A stretch of DNA of 64,000 nucleotides from Mesobacillus selenatarsenatis SF-1 (GCF_000813125.1 NZ_BASE01000012.1:1-64000), one strand, 5' to 3'. Positions 1 through 8,340 are shown, counted from the stretch's first letter. Translations and numbers: made by a program. Notes: generated by a model not told the origin, from the letters alone.

Positions 1-110
1 TGCAATAAGAAATAATTCCACCAAAAAAGCGCAGGAATGCTGCCCCGTATGTTTAATAAGTAAATCAACAAAAGTAACGTTAATCCTCGATCAACGCACT
101 TGTTTCTTAA
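1..110 (-). repeat. Cassette-end repeat (CER), composite of two partial copies
   Basis: Two partial copies abut. Bases 1-33 carry the AATAAG...ATTCCACCAAAAAAGCGC part, and 34-110 carry GGAATGCTGCCCCGT, the core GTTTAATAAG, and the CGTTAATCCTCGATCAACG hairpin. It lies just past the 3-prime end of the minus-strand gene at 136-459. Confidence 0.7.
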
Positions 111-135
111 TGTTATTAATTCACAAACTACATTA

Positions 136-459
136 TTAAATAACTATTATTGCTATTAAAACCGCAAAACCTCCAACAACGAGTATTACTCCAACAAAAT
201 CATTGAGTTTCAGTTTATCTAAAAATCCATTACGGTTCAGCAGCGCCACTATTATATAAATTAAAATGATACTTACAATCGGTTCAACCGTTTCTTTTAA
301 AAAGTAATCATACTCCACAAATTTGAAGTTAACACGTATTAAAATCCCTAACATTACTAGTACGAGTAAAATTTTTAAGGAATTATAGTTTCCTATAGAA
401 ATTCCCTTATTATTAAGTATGGCTATAACAAAAATGATAATTACAACTGCAAAGACCAT
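136..459 (-). CDS. Small four-helix membrane protein, function unknown
   Basis: The 107-residue product is almost entirely hydrophobic, with about four membrane segments (residues 1-17, 28-45, 58-74, 88-107) and short basic loops. I recognise no family. The annotated ATG at 457-459 has no close ribosome binding site. A well placed GGAGGTGA precedes another ATG at 473-475, which is out of frame because of a run of nine A (plus strand, 464-472). One base fewer in that run would join it to this gene and add six residues. The start is therefore doubtful: phase variation, a decayed start and a sequence error are all possible. A CER lies immediately downstream. Confidence 0.6.
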   Translation of the reverse strand: MVFAVVIIIFVIAILNNKGISIGNYNSLKILLVLVMLGILIRVNFKFVEYDYFLKETVEPIVSIILIYIIVALLNRNGFLDKLKLNDFVGVILVVGGFAVLIAIIVI

Positions 460-502
460 TTCTAAAAAAAAACATTCCCCTCACCTCCACATTCAATGAC
501 AT

Positions 503-580
503 CCTTTCTTAAGCTATCCTGCCCCGATAGTTTAAGTGGAATTGTTCACGAACTAATTATAGGAATGCTGCCCGTTAATC
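503..580 (-). repeat. CER, type B
   Basis: It contains CTTAAGCTATCCTGCCCC, the core GATAGTTTAAGTGGA, and TAGGAATGCTGCCCGTTAA. The same order occurs at 35745-35836 and 41319-41384. It sits 25 bp past the stop of the gene at 605-1150. Confidence 0.7.
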
Positions 581-604
581 GAAATAGAAAAAAGCAATTC
601 CCTC

Positions 605-1150
605 TTAGACCTTTGTTTGACAAAAGATAAAATGATCATCAGGATTCCAAACGTGTAGATGATCTGCACTGTATCCTCGGAGCCACAACACGCCGTTAAT
701 TCGTCTAAGATAAAAACCTTTTGGAAAATCATCGTCTTTGGATAGTATCTCCGACGCTATTGTAATAGAGCCTGATGGAGCTTGATTCCGCTGTAAAAGA
801 TTCCCCGAATTGCCTTCAGGCTGATCCAAATATTCCAGTCTTAAGTAAGGTCCCAGCTCAAGCGGGCACAATTCCAAACCTAGTCCGCTTGCTTTTTTAA
901 AGATCTGATCCGTAGTAGCTCCATCAGGAAAACCAAGGTTGGCAACGGTTAATTCTACGGTCTGAAGGTTGTACTTTGTATCTGAAGTCGTAAACTTATC
1001 ATCAGCTAACAGCCGCTCTCCATACTCATTTATCAAGATAGAGTATTGTTGCAATTTCTGAATAAGCTGCGATTTCGTGAGTTCCCCAACCTCTATTTTT
1101 CTATTAATAACTGGACAATCAGGGTATACTTTCTCATTTTCAAAACGCAA
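605..1150 (-). CDS. Conserved hypothetical protein, 181 aa
   Basis: A soluble-looking protein with no signal peptide or membrane segment. The start is TTG, chosen because AGGAG lies nine bases upstream. The C-terminal third is aromatic-rich and contains HLHVWNPDDHF. From memory, close Bacillus relatives are sometimes labelled helicase, but no Walker A motif or other helicase motif is visible, so I do not adopt that name. It stands alone between CER copies and is most simply read as one cargo gene of the accessory block. Confidence 0.7.
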   Translation of the reverse strand: MRFENEKVYPDCPVINRKIEVGELTKSQLIQKLQQYSILINEYGERLLADDKFTTSDTKYNLQTVELTVANLGFPDGATTDQIFKKASGLGLELCPLELGPYLRLEYLDQPEGNSGNLLQRNQAPSGSITIASEILSKDDDFPKGFYLRRINGVLWLRGYSADHLHVWNPDDHFIFCQTKV

Positions 1151-1238
1151 TCGTAGTCACTCCTAACATATTGGTACATAGACTGAAAAAACGATATAAG
1201 GGACTACATTTAAATATTCTCCATTCGCCCATAAGTTT

Positions 1239-1274
1239 CCTTATTAAACTAAACTGCTTCGTTTGTTCAATAAG
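1239..1274 (-). repeat. CER, partial (tail and core only)
   Basis: The stretch CCTTATTAAACTAAACTGC followed by TTCGTTTGTTCAATAAG matches the tail and core of a type A CER. The terminator half is missing. It lies 60 bp past the gene ending at 1336. Confidence 0.65.
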
Positions 1275-1335
1275 TTTTATATCCGTAAACTCTACTAAGT
1301 TCAAAAAATCTTTTTAGAAAGTAATACCAAGGAAT

Positions 1336-1733
1336 TTACTTTATACGTCCGTTACCAACTAGTTGATAGTCCTCTTGGTTACTGATTTGTTCCAACTGGT
1401 ATACATATTCAAAATCTTTATCTTCCCTAAATGAAGTAGCAGCAACTGCATACTGTTTTCCTTCTTCAAGAAGGTTGTAAACCATTGCTTCCTCGATAAA
1501 AATTTTATATCGTTTTTGGTTCTCTTTCTTTTCATAAGCGTTGTATCCAATTACCCACATTTCAAGATATTCACCTGGTTCAATATGGTGATATTTTTCT
1601 TCTATTACCATACCGGACATACTAATACTCTCTTTCATATTTGAATCTGTATTATCAAAAAAAAAAAATAGCTAGTCAATAGTCCCATTAAAACCGTAGC
1701 TATTATAGTCCACTTTATATGTAATCTCCCCAT
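1336..1733 (-). pseudogene. Membrane-anchored small protein gene, frameshifted in a 12-base homopolymer
   Basis: The open frame 1336-1638 (100 aa, starting MKESISMSG) is only the C-terminal part. Upstream, an ATG at 1731-1733 encodes MGRLHIKWTIIATVLMGLL, a clear N-terminal membrane anchor, which runs into a run of 12 T on the minus strand (plus 1657-1668). With 13 T the two frames join into a 132-residue protein with an N-terminal anchor and an exported soluble domain. Either a real frameshift, slippage or phase variation, or a sequence error. Function unknown. GGGAG lies about 12 bases upstream of the ATG. Confidence 0.65.
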
Positions 1734-1757
1734 TTAAAGTCATCACTCCCTAAGTAC

Positions 1758-1836
1758 TTATTCCACTATCCTGCTCCGTTAGTTCAAAAAGAAATTCAAC
1801 CCTGAAAGTGCGTTAATCCTCAAAATCCGCTTACTA
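1758..1836 (-). repeat. CER, type A
   Basis: It contains CCACTATCCTGCTCCG, the core TTAGTTCAAAAAGAAATTCAAC and a shortened hairpin GCGTTAATCCTC...ATCCGC. It ends 12 bp from the stop of the gene at 1849. Confidence 0.7.
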
Positions 1837-1848
1837 CAATTATTGCTT

Positions 1849-2316
1849 CTAAGTTTTTGTTTTCCTAATCTTAATATCCGAGCAATGTATAATAATCTTG
1901 GTTTGTGAATGTAATAAAATTTCATGCTGTAATTTCCTTTTACTCAACGGAATGATCTCATCGTAGCCCCATTCATCAAGTCCTCTTCTTCCGCCAAAGA
2001 CAATTTCATTAGGCTTATCTCCGTAAACATTTCTCTTAATATCAAAGTCCATTAAAAACTTACGAACGTTTACCCATTGTATTTCATATATCCCTGCCCC
2101 TTCTTCATATTGCTCAATAATCATTTTGATTGTGGTCGGATCCTTTGTTCTACCATTCTCCTGATTCAAAACGATAAGAGAAACAACCTTACCATCATGA
2201 AATGAATGGTTTTTCAAAAAATTGGATGTCTCTTTATTAAATCTAGGTAATATTCTTTTTAATTCCTTTGTATAGCCCATTACATCCCAATGGTCATCGT
2301 CTACAAAATACTTCAA
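1849..2316 (-). CDS. Hypothetical protein, 155 aa
   Basis: A soluble protein beginning MKYFVDDDHWDVMGYTKEL. I chose the TTG at 2314-2316 because AGAGGAG lies eight bases upstream; a longer frame from 2340 would overlap that site. There are no membrane segments. The C-terminus is basic (KIRKTKT). I do not recognise the family; it resembles small uncharacterised Bacillus proteins found near toxin-immunity genes, but that is only an impression. CER copies flank it on both sides. Confidence 0.65.
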   Translation of the reverse strand: MKYFVDDDHWDVMGYTKELKRILPRFNKETSNFLKNHSFHDGKVVSLIVLNQENGRTKDPTTIKMIIEQYEEGAGIYEIQWVNVRKFLMDFDIKRNVYGDKPNEIVFGGRRGLDEWGYDEIIPLSKRKLQHEILLHSQTKIIIHCSDIKIRKTKT

Positions 2317-2399
2317 CAAAAAATCTCCTCTAACTATCAAAATTAATTATTTATTATTATCCCAGAAAATAGACAAATTGTGGAAGGGAAATTAACAAC

Positions 2400-2480
2400 A
2401 CCCTTCAACTAAACTGCACCGTATTCAATAAGGAATTCAACAAGAAAGGGCCTATTCCTGCCTGGATCAACGCACCAAGT
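2400..2480 (-). repeat. CER, type A
   Basis: Near-complete copy: CTTCAACTAAACTGCACCG, TTCAATAAGGAATTCAAC, then a GGGCCTATTCC...GGATCAACGCACC hairpin. It ends about 20 bp from the stop of the pseudogene at 2499. Confidence 0.85.
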
Positions 2481-2498
2481 ACAATAAGATTCGTTCTG

Positions 2499-2927
2499 TT
2501 AATGTGCTGGAATTATGCTTTCTAACTCAATTATTTCCTCATCAATCAGTCTTTTTAGATTCTTTACAAAGTCATCAACTTGATTAAGTTCAGTAATGAT
2601 GAAGAAATTAGAACGCATATAATATGGTTTTTCTTTTTTATTATCTGCTATTATTTCTAATCCGATGTTCCCTCTATTATTATGCTTAAAAAATCTAATG
2701 GATAAGAAATGGGAGACATTTTCTGTATCATTACCTGATGTCCAGATGAATTAATTTGTTTTTGAGTTGGAAAAGTCAATAATCCCTTTTCTTAACTCTT
2801 CAAGTTCGTCATTTGTGGTGTGAAAATCTATGTATACATTACAGTCGTTGCCTTTAAACTCCATTTGCACTTCATAAAAATCAACGTCTTCCCAAATTTT
2901 TGTCAATCTTATACTAGGCTCAGGCAT
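2499..2927 (-). pseudogene. Small immunity-like protein gene with an in-frame stop
   Basis: From ATG at 2925-2927 (GAGGAG nine bases upstream) the frame encodes MPEPSIRLTKIWEDVDFY and on to FSNSKTN, then a TAA. The same frame continues as FIWTSGNDTENVSHFLSI and ends IIELESIIPAH at 2499, 142 codons in all. The TAA sits where a CAA (Gln) would fit, so a single C-to-T change is the simplest cause. Size and composition resemble small immunity proteins such as the WapI-type group, at low confidence. This is not a homopolymer problem, so it is more likely to be real decay. Confidence 0.75.
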
Positions 2928-2981
2928 ATTGTAAATCTCCTCATTTTTTATTTACCTATTATCGATAAAAAAGTTCCTCTT

Positions 2982-3077
2982 GTCTTCTTGACCTAACCTC
3001 TTTTAGCTTAATAAGGTATTCAGCAATAAAGTGCATTAATCCTTCCTGGACCAACCCACTCTTAAGTTGAATAACGT
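2982..3077 (-). repeat. CER, type A, with both cores
   Basis: CTTGACCTAACCTC, the core TTTTAGCTTAATAAGG, the hairpin GTGCATTAATCC..GGACCAACCCAC, and a second core CTTAAGTTGAATAACG 60 bp from the first. The GNAT stop codon at 3080 follows within a few bases. Confidence 0.85.
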
Positions 3078-3079
3078 AC

Positions 3080-3898
3080 TTACTTTTCAACCCATATTGC
3101 CTTTGTATATGCTATACTCAATCCTGCTCTTTCCATATTCTTTTGACTGACGGAGGCAAATTTCGCTTGGCCCACAATTACATCACATTTTTGAAGATAT
3201 GCTTGGTGGATACGATGCTTTATTAATGCACTTTGTATACCTTTATTTCTAAAAGTCGGCAATGTTGCCGCTGCAGCTAAAGTACCTATACGGTCTTTTA
3301 TGAACAAAACTCCAATTCCAGCAGGTTCATTTTCATAGATAGCTAGATAAAATGTCCAATTTTTAATGTTATGAAGTATTCCATTATTTTGTGCTACTCC
3401 ACTTTTTAAGAAAGCGGGCATTTCGAAACCTTTCGTGTAGATTTCAGCAAAAGTATCAAATTCATTATGTTGTAACATACGGATAACAATTTTTTCTTTA
3501 TTTGATTCATAGCTTTTTTCTACTTCGTTGGAGATTGGAGCATATAAAGATGTATGAAAATCATTATGATACAAACCAGTTTCACTGAGATGGGTTAGTA
3601 ACTCTGGAGAAGTATGCGCTGGAGTTAGTTCGAATCGGACGGGAATCTCTTTCTGCTTGTAAAAATCTAAGATCTTATCTATATGCTTTTCATCACCATC
3701 TTTTAGCCCCTTAACCGTGTTAAAGGATGGACCAGGTATATTTTTTACCGAGAATGCAGTAGCATTGCCAAACTTTTGTATTTCAACTTTCATTGGGTTT
3801 TTATCTATTTTTTGCATTTCTGTTAACCTAGAATTTAAAGTATCGATTTCTGAAAACTCCAACCTCTCTGCTAAGCCTCGATCGACAACTAAACCCAT
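3080..3898 (-). CDS. GNAT family N-acetyltransferase, 272 aa
   Basis: Predicted acetyl-CoA dependent N-acyltransferase, substrate unknown. The C-terminal half carries the GNAT fold: GIGVLFIKDRIGTLAAAATL (beta-4 region) and motif A LPTFRNKGIQSALIKHRI, the acetyl-CoA pyrophosphate loop, followed by the ERAGL motif B region. The N-terminal 110 residues form an extra domain, as in two-domain Bacillus GNATs; a second protein of this kind lies at 13094-13876. The start has GAGGAG eight bases upstream. It is a cargo gene with a CER directly at its 3-prime end. Confidence 0.85.
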   Translation of the reverse strand: MGLVVDRGLAERLEFSEIDTLNSRLTEMQKIDKNPMKVEIQKFGNATAFSVKNIPGPSFNTVKGLKDGDEKHIDKILDFYKQKEIPVRFELTPAHTSPELLTHLSETGLYHNDFHTSLYAPISNEVEKSYESNKEKIVIRMLQHNEFDTFAEIYTKGFEMPAFLKSGVAQNNGILHNIKNWTFYLAIYENEPAGIGVLFIKDRIGTLAAAATLPTFRNKGIQSALIKHRIHQAYLQKCDVIVGQAKFASVSQKNMERAGLSIAYTKAIWVEK

Positions 3899-4063
3899 TC
3901 TAACAACTCCTCGATAATTAATTAGTGCTGTATTAATTCCACAGTGACATTAATATCTCCTTTTATTCAACTATCCTCCCGTCTTTATAACAGTGAAATT
4001 GGAGGGTAAATACTTTTCTCTAAGATTTAAATTTTCGAATGATTGATGTAAATCCGTTAAGTT

Positions 4064-4103
4064 AAAAGCGTGCAGAAACTCTTAGTTTCAGCACGCTTTT
4101 TTA
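4064..4103 (-). terminator. Intrinsic terminator, strong hairpin
   Basis: AAAAGCGTGC-A-GAAACT, loop CTT, AGTTTC-A-GCACGCTTTT: a 16-bp stem with one A-A mismatch and T-rich flanks on both strands. It directly follows the stop codon of 4105-4593. It is unrelated in sequence to the CER, so this gene and its neighbour at 4667 lack a CER. Confidence 0.85.
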
Positions 4104-4104
4104 A

Positions 4105-4593
4105 TTAATTTCCTTTATCGTTTTCATAAAATGGTTCATTCCCATCGACTAAAAGTTTTTTAAGTTCATTAAAAATAGTCGAATTATTTTCAGTGAATTT
4201 ATATGTTGCGTCATTTTCAATATTTAAATAACCCTGGTCATTAATCCCCACTCTATAGATTTGCAATCCATTATGAATGATAGCCATTGATAAATATCGG
4301 CCGTCATTTATTATACTTTTATATGGTACCCTGGTATATTGACTTTTGGAGAACTCACCGATTATTTTGTTTATTTTTGCGTCATCCTCAATATCAATAT
4401 TATAGATATCATCCCATCTTTCATCTCTATAATCGCCAAAATTAATTTTTTCTACATTGTCCATCCCTTTTAATACATCATCAGCAGGTAAAGGAATCCT
4501 ATAATACCAAAATAAAATCAGGGTTGTCATTACTATTGCAGCAAACGTTCCAACATAATATTTCACTCTGTTATTTCGCATATAAACACCCAT
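4105..4593 (-). CDS. Membrane-anchored extracytoplasmic protein, unknown
   Basis: The product of about 160 residues has a single N-terminal membrane segment (YYVGTFAAIVMTTLILFWYY, residues 12-31) and a soluble remainder rich in acidic and aromatic residues, so it is probably tethered to the outer membrane face. The first Met (4593) and the fifth codon Met (4581) are both possible starts; the second gives a better GGGTG spacing. No family is recognised. It is the only gene of this block to end in a conventional terminator. Confidence 0.65.
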   Translation of the reverse strand: MGVYMRNNRVKYYVGTFAAIVMTTLILFWYYRIPLPADDVLKGMDNVEKINFGDYRDERWDDIYNIDIEDDAKINKIIGEFSKSQYTRVPYKSIINDGRYLSMAIIHNGLQIYRVGINDQGYLNIENDATYKFTENNSTIFNELKKLLVDGNEPFYENDKGN

Positions 4594-4666
4594 TCATTCC
4601 ATAATATTACATCCGCAATATATAATAATAGCCAGGGGGTGTATCCCCTAGCTTTTGTAATGATAT

Positions 4667-5077
4667 CTAGTCAATTTTCGAATCAATTTCCGAGGTATCT
4701 ACATCGTCCCCGAACCAGTCTCTTAATTTTGCCTTCGCTTTGTCCTTAACGTCTTGGTCAATATAAATCGCTACTTGGAATAAAGCAACACCTAAAGCTG
4801 CAAGATCGTCAGTGTACCCTACCACGGGTGTTAAATCCGGGATTAAGTCTAATGGCAATATGAAATAACCTAATGCTCCAATAATAGTTGCTTTTGCCGT
4901 TACAGGCACATCGGGTTTTTGGAGTGTAAAATATAGCAGCAGAACCGAATAAACTAGTGAAGACCCTGCTTTTTTACCGTACTTTTTGACCTTCTCCCAA
5001 AACTTATCATCTGAAAAATGTTGTCTTGATGATTCCATTTCTTTTTCTAATTCATCTGTTGTTTTTGTAGTATCCAC
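4667..5077 (-). CDS. YkvA/DUF1232 family membrane protein
   Basis: The middle of this 136-residue protein carries the DUF1232 signature ALGYFILPLDLIPDLTPVVGYTDDLAALG, written here across its key residues: two short hydrophobic segments joined by the conserved P-x-D-x-x-P-D motif. Function is unknown for the family. I chose the GTG at 5075-5077, six bases after GGAGGT; an ATG 15 bases further upstream would overlap the ribosome binding site. Confidence 0.85.
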   Translation of the reverse strand: MDTTKTTDELEKEMESSRQHFSDDKFWEKVKKYGKKAGSSLVYSVLLLYFTLQKPDVPVTAKATIIGALGYFILPLDLIPDLTPVVGYTDDLAALGVALFQVAIYIDQDVKDKAKAKLRDWFGDDVDTSEIDSKID

Positions 5078-5162
5078 CTTACTACCTCCCATAATTTAGT
5101 AACTTCATTTTACTATAGAATAGGCTAATAGTGAGGAAAATAATGTATCAACCAACTCACTA

Positions 5163-5232
5163 TATTACACGACCCGTGCAACAATCCTTCTTGGATCAAC
5201 GCACTCTTTAGTTTATGAATTTTATGAATAAG
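5163..5232 (-). repeat. CER, type A, hairpin half
   Basis: CCCGTGCAACAATCCTTC, then TTGGATCAACGCACTCTTTAG: the terminator hairpin GTGC-AATCC/GGAT-GCAC with the adjacent core, just past the stop of the gene at 5242. Confidence 0.65.
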
Positions 5233-5241
5233 ATAACTTTG

Positions 5242-6123
5242 TTATAAAATTTCTTCTGCATCAGAAGGCAAATTCCTTACATGTTTTAGGAATTTCGTCA
5301 TATTTTTATCGTCATCAATAGGATATGTGAATAATAGATGATCTGCCACGTCTTTTGCTAGAGTTCTGAATAACTCACATGAAATAAATATGGCATCCCA
5401 AAAATTTTCATAGTTATAATCGGAATATGTTTTTTCATACATCGTCCAATATGATTCTGGAAGATAGTTCTTAAAAAATTTGCCCATCTTACCTGTTGAG
5501 ACTTGGAAGTTATATTTTGTTCCAATCCACCATGCTACCATTTCATCAAGTGATGCTCTCGTGGTATATTCATACATTGATTTTGCGTATGGCAATTCGT
5601 CTCGCCAAATTCCTTTTGCAACATTTTGTAAACACCACCAAAAATCATTAGTACAACTCGCATACATTGGTTCTGATGGCTTTTTCACTTGATAATCAAT
5701 ATCTGTTGGCGGAGGAATGGTTGGTAAGTTATTGTCTTTATCTAATAATGGCACAGTAAGTTTATCACTCTCATAACCATCAATCATTGAATCTTTTGTT
5801 TCGATATGAAGGTCAATTCGATTTCCGTCAGTAAAAAGCATTAAATATCCATATGAACGGTCAGGATCCCTTTCCAAACCAATTTGTTTATCCATTTTGT
5901 CAGGTTCTTGAAGCATCAGTAAATCCCCGAAAACTTTAATCCAGGCTTCGTCATCCAGAAAAGATGCAATTTCCGTCACTACATAAACTATATCGTAATC
6001 TTGAAAAATATCTTTCGGAACATTAGGGTTGGTTCTGGAACCGTTCATATATACTGCTCGGATTCGTTCATCCTCTTCTGCAACCCTTAATATTAATTCA
6101 AACATATCTTTTTCACTTCTCAA
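5242..6123 (-). CDS. aadK: Aminoglycoside 6-adenylyltransferase
   Basis: This 293-residue protein belongs to the ANT(6) / AadK family, which transfers AMP from ATP to the 6-position hydroxyl of streptomycin. The N-terminus matches B. subtilis AadK closely as I remember it (MRSE...DERIRAVYMNGSRTNPN), with the nucleotidyltransferase Gly-Ser motif near residue 28 and the metal-binding D-Y-D (QDYDIVYV) near residue 43. Length is normal (AadK about 284). The start is TTG with GGGGATG upstream. It sits among CER-linked cargo genes. Whether it is expressed or confers resistance cannot be read from sequence. Confidence 0.9.
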   Translation of the reverse strand: MRSEKDMFELILRVAEEDERIRAVYMNGSRTNPNVPKDIFQDYDIVYVVTEIASFLDDEAWIKVFGDLLMLQEPDKMDKQIGLERDPDRSYGYLMLFTDGNRIDLHIETKDSMIDGYESDKLTVPLLDKDNNLPTIPPPTDIDYQVKKPSEPMYASCTNDFWWCLQNVAKGIWRDELPYAKSMYEYTTRASLDEMVAWWIGTKYNFQVSTGKMGKFFKNYLPESYWTMYEKTYSDYNYENFWDAIFISCELFRTLAKDVADHLLFTYPIDDDKNMTKFLKHVRNLPSDAEEIL

Positions 6124-6237
6124 GAGTATTCATCCCCTGTAAACTGAAGGTTTTTGATTCCCTGTTAATTCTTAATGAAATGGTAATGCCTCATCGAACA
6201 AAAAAATTTCATATTTCTCCATAAAACGGCCTGCACA

Positions 6238-6269
6238 CTTAAACTCTGTACTCTTAGCTGAACAAGAAT
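6238..6269 (-). repeat. CER remnant
   Basis: CACTTAAACTCTGTACTC followed by TTAGCTGAACAAGAATTT resembles the tail and core of type A, with more differences than other copies. It abuts the stop of 6270-6755. Confidence 0.4.
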
Positions 6270-6755
6270 TTACTCCACAAAGTCAATTAGCTCTGCTGGA
6301 ACTTGTTCAAAAATGTAAACTTCAGGGTTATTAAACGGTTTGAGCTTCAAGTACGCGGAAAGCGGAATCATACTTTTCCAGTATTCTTTCATTAATTCCT
6401 CTTTTGAAGGTATTCCTTCAACAAATTTCCCTCTGCCTCCGTCATATTCATCTTCTATAAAAGCAAATAAATCACTTGATATATCGAAATTAAAAACTAA
6501 AATCTTCTCACTGAACAATGGAAAGCGAAAGTAAGGTTTTTCATATGGTTCTAAATCTGCACCGAAAGCAACTTTGAAATCAATCCATTTGGGTGACTTA
6601 TCCGGCCTGAAACGTTCTGTCAGTTCTGGAAAGAAATTAGCACCTCTTGAATACCATCTTGTTGCTGTTGAACGATTTAATCCTTCTTTTAAAACTCTTT
6701 GCGGTGGAATACCTGCGTCATCAATATCTTCAATAATTATATGATATAAAAACAA
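6270..6755 (-). CDS. Hypothetical protein, 161 aa
   Basis: Soluble, no signal peptide. TTG start with GGAG eight bases upstream. The 35-bp gap to the upstream gene at 6790-7395 suggests co-transcription. The sequence (RVLKEGLNRSTATRWYSRG near the N-terminus, EDEYDGGRGKFVEG mid-way) is not recognised. Together the two genes look like a small two-gene accessory unit. Confidence 0.65.
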   Translation of the reverse strand: MFLYHIIIEDIDDAGIPPQRVLKEGLNRSTATRWYSRGANFFPELTERFRPDKSPKWIDFKVAFGADLEPYEKPYFRFPLFSEKILVFNFDISSDLFAFIEDEYDGGRGKFVEGIPSKEELMKEYWKSMIPLSAYLKLKPFNNPEVYIFEQVPAELIDFVE

Positions 6756-6789
6756 AAGCTTAACTCCATTCTAAAATTTCAAATCTAAA

Positions 6790-7395
6790 CTATACCTTAC
6801 AACACTTTAATAGATTCTCTAGTAACTCTGGTCGTTTTTCAGTGAAAAAAACATCATCAATTGGCACCACTGCATACCAGGGACGTGCACTTTTGCCAGT
6901 TAAAACGGGTTTGTCGTAAATCAGATGGATTCTTAATCGTTTATTGATTTCCATCGATGCAGATACCTCTTTGTAAACCTTCTCCATTCTGTCCAAGTCA
7001 AACACTCCCTCAATGGCCATCTTTCCATATAACCCATTCCACCAGGATAAAAAGAACTTCACACTTTCTGAGTATCCGAAAGAACTTGACTCGTGGTTCT
7101 TAAACAGCTTCTTATATAACACTTTATCAAAGTCAAGTACTCCATTATGGTCATAAATATGATTCTGAGAGTTCTTATCGACAGCCTCCTTCCAAACTTC
7201 AGCAAAGGTCTCTTCAAATTCTTCCTCGAGAATCCCCCACTTTGAACGATCAACATAGGGGAACAAGGGTCTTTCACAATCTATATTTTTGCTGTTCAAG
7301 TATATGTTTTGAATAGTCATTAAATAATTTAACGAATAAGGTGCAGATACTTCCATTTCAAACCCGCTATTATGCACTTCTTGAATATCTGGCAT
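6790..7395 (-). CDS. Hypothetical protein, 201 aa
   Basis: Soluble, Trp- and Tyr-rich protein starting MPDIQEVHNSGFEMEV; AGAGAGG lies nine bases upstream of the ATG. No catalytic motif is seen. It is likely the first gene of a two-gene transcript with 6270-6755. Its pairing with a second small protein of unknown function would suit a toxin-immunity or modifier pair, but nothing in the sequence supports that directly. Confidence 0.65.
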   Translation of the reverse strand: MPDIQEVHNSGFEMEVSAPYSLNYLMTIQNIYLNSKNIDCERPLFPYVDRSKWGILEEEFEETFAEVWKEAVDKNSQNHIYDHNGVLDFDKVLYKKLFKNHESSSFGYSESVKFFLSWWNGLYGKMAIEGVFDLDRMEKVYKEVSASMEINKRLRIHLIYDKPVLTGKSARPWYAVVPIDDVFFTEKRPELLENLLKCCKV

Positions 7396-7441
7396 TTTCC
7401 TATTCCTCTCTTATTTTTATTAAAGATATAATCTAACCTGG

Positions 7442-7879
7442 CTAAATCCTCATAGCCCCAATCCTTTTTAATATCCCAAGACACTTCCTTCTTAAATCAC
7501 CACACCACTCACTTTTGAGTGCTTCATCAAAGCGCCAGAAGATGAATGCAGAAACCACAGCGGTAAAAAAGAAAAAGCCGTTATTTCTTAAATTCGTGAG
7601 CCAGTTCCCGTTTCCAGCATCAAAGAGGAGAGTTGGAATTAAGACAAAAAGAGCCCCAAGAAATACATGAAGCAAACCTGCAGCTGCCCTTCTCTTTAGC
7701 CCACCCGTTCTTCTGGTAAGAAAATCAGTAAATATCGAGGATGGAATTCCATAGATTAATACAATTGGCAGGATGTACATGCCGAAAAATAGCCCTACCC
7801 CGGATTGATCAAGTACCGATAATAGCATCACCATCATGCCTGTTGCGCCAAAGGCAGAGATCAATTTTCTTAGAACCAT
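7442..7879 (-). CDS. Multi-pass membrane protein, unknown
   Basis: 145 residues with four hydrophobic segments (about 5-22, 28-48, 66-87, 98-116) and a basic C-terminal tail (RRKCLGILKRIGAMRI). The start ATG has GGGAG seven bases upstream. It lies 20 bp downstream of the DUF4275 gene and is probably co-transcribed with it. No family recognised. No CER is found at its 3-prime end. Confidence 0.7.
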   Translation of the reverse strand: MVLRKLISAFGATGMMVMLLSVLDQSGVGLFFGMYILPIVLIYGIPSSIFTDFLTRRTGGLKRRAAAGLLHVFLGALFVLIPTLLFDAGNGNWLTNLRNNGFFFFTAVVSAFIFWRFDEALKSEWCGDLRRKCLGILKRIGAMRI

Positions 7880-7899
7880 AGTAAGTCTCCCGTCCTGAT

Positions 7900-8340
7900 T
7901 TATTTTTTACAAAAAAACGGGCCGATCCATCCTCTTTCATGGGTGACAACATATGTCCATCTAAACTCTTGGTCAACGACGTATAAATCCGCATACTCCC
8001 CATCAGCAAGCAAAAGGTCTTTCGCCTTCAAATCATAAGCCTCTTCTACTAGTAATACATCATCAGAGTGCTGAAAGAAAATCAGGCAAGTATCTTTATA
8101 TTGTTTTTCGAATGCCAGCTCCGCCTGCTCTTCCTTATCACACTTTCTTTTCTCATAACTGAACACATGCCACAAGTACCCACTCGCCCCACTATTTGAA
8201 TGCAGATAGATTTGCTTTTTTTCCAAAGGACTTAAATGAGATGCAAATACATCTTCCCACTTCTTTCGTAAATCATATCCGAAGTCATCCGTTTTACTGA
8301 CTAGTATTTTCTTGCTTTTTAGTTTGTGATAGAAGTCCAT
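7900..8340 (-). CDS. DUF4275 family protein
   Basis: 146 residues ending in the family's typical WTYVVTHERGWIGPFF block, with the LWHVFSYEK and IFFQHSDD motifs mid-way, as I recall for DUF4275 proteins of Bacillus. Soluble; function unknown. ATG preceded by GGAGG at six bases. It is the first gene on the minus strand next to the divergent MMPL operon, and likely shares a transcript with 7442-7879. Confidence 0.75.
   Translation of the reverse strand: MDFYHKLKSKKILVSKTDDFGYDLRKKWEDVFASHLSPLEKKQIYLHSNSGASGYLWHVFSYEKRKCDKEEQAELAFEKQYKDTCLIFFQHSDDVLLVEEAYDLKAKDLLLADGEYADLYVVDQEFRWTYVVTHERGWIGPFFCKK

Noticed and set aside
605-1150. Helicase annotation for the 181-residue protein
   Set aside because: No Walker A or other helicase motif is present.
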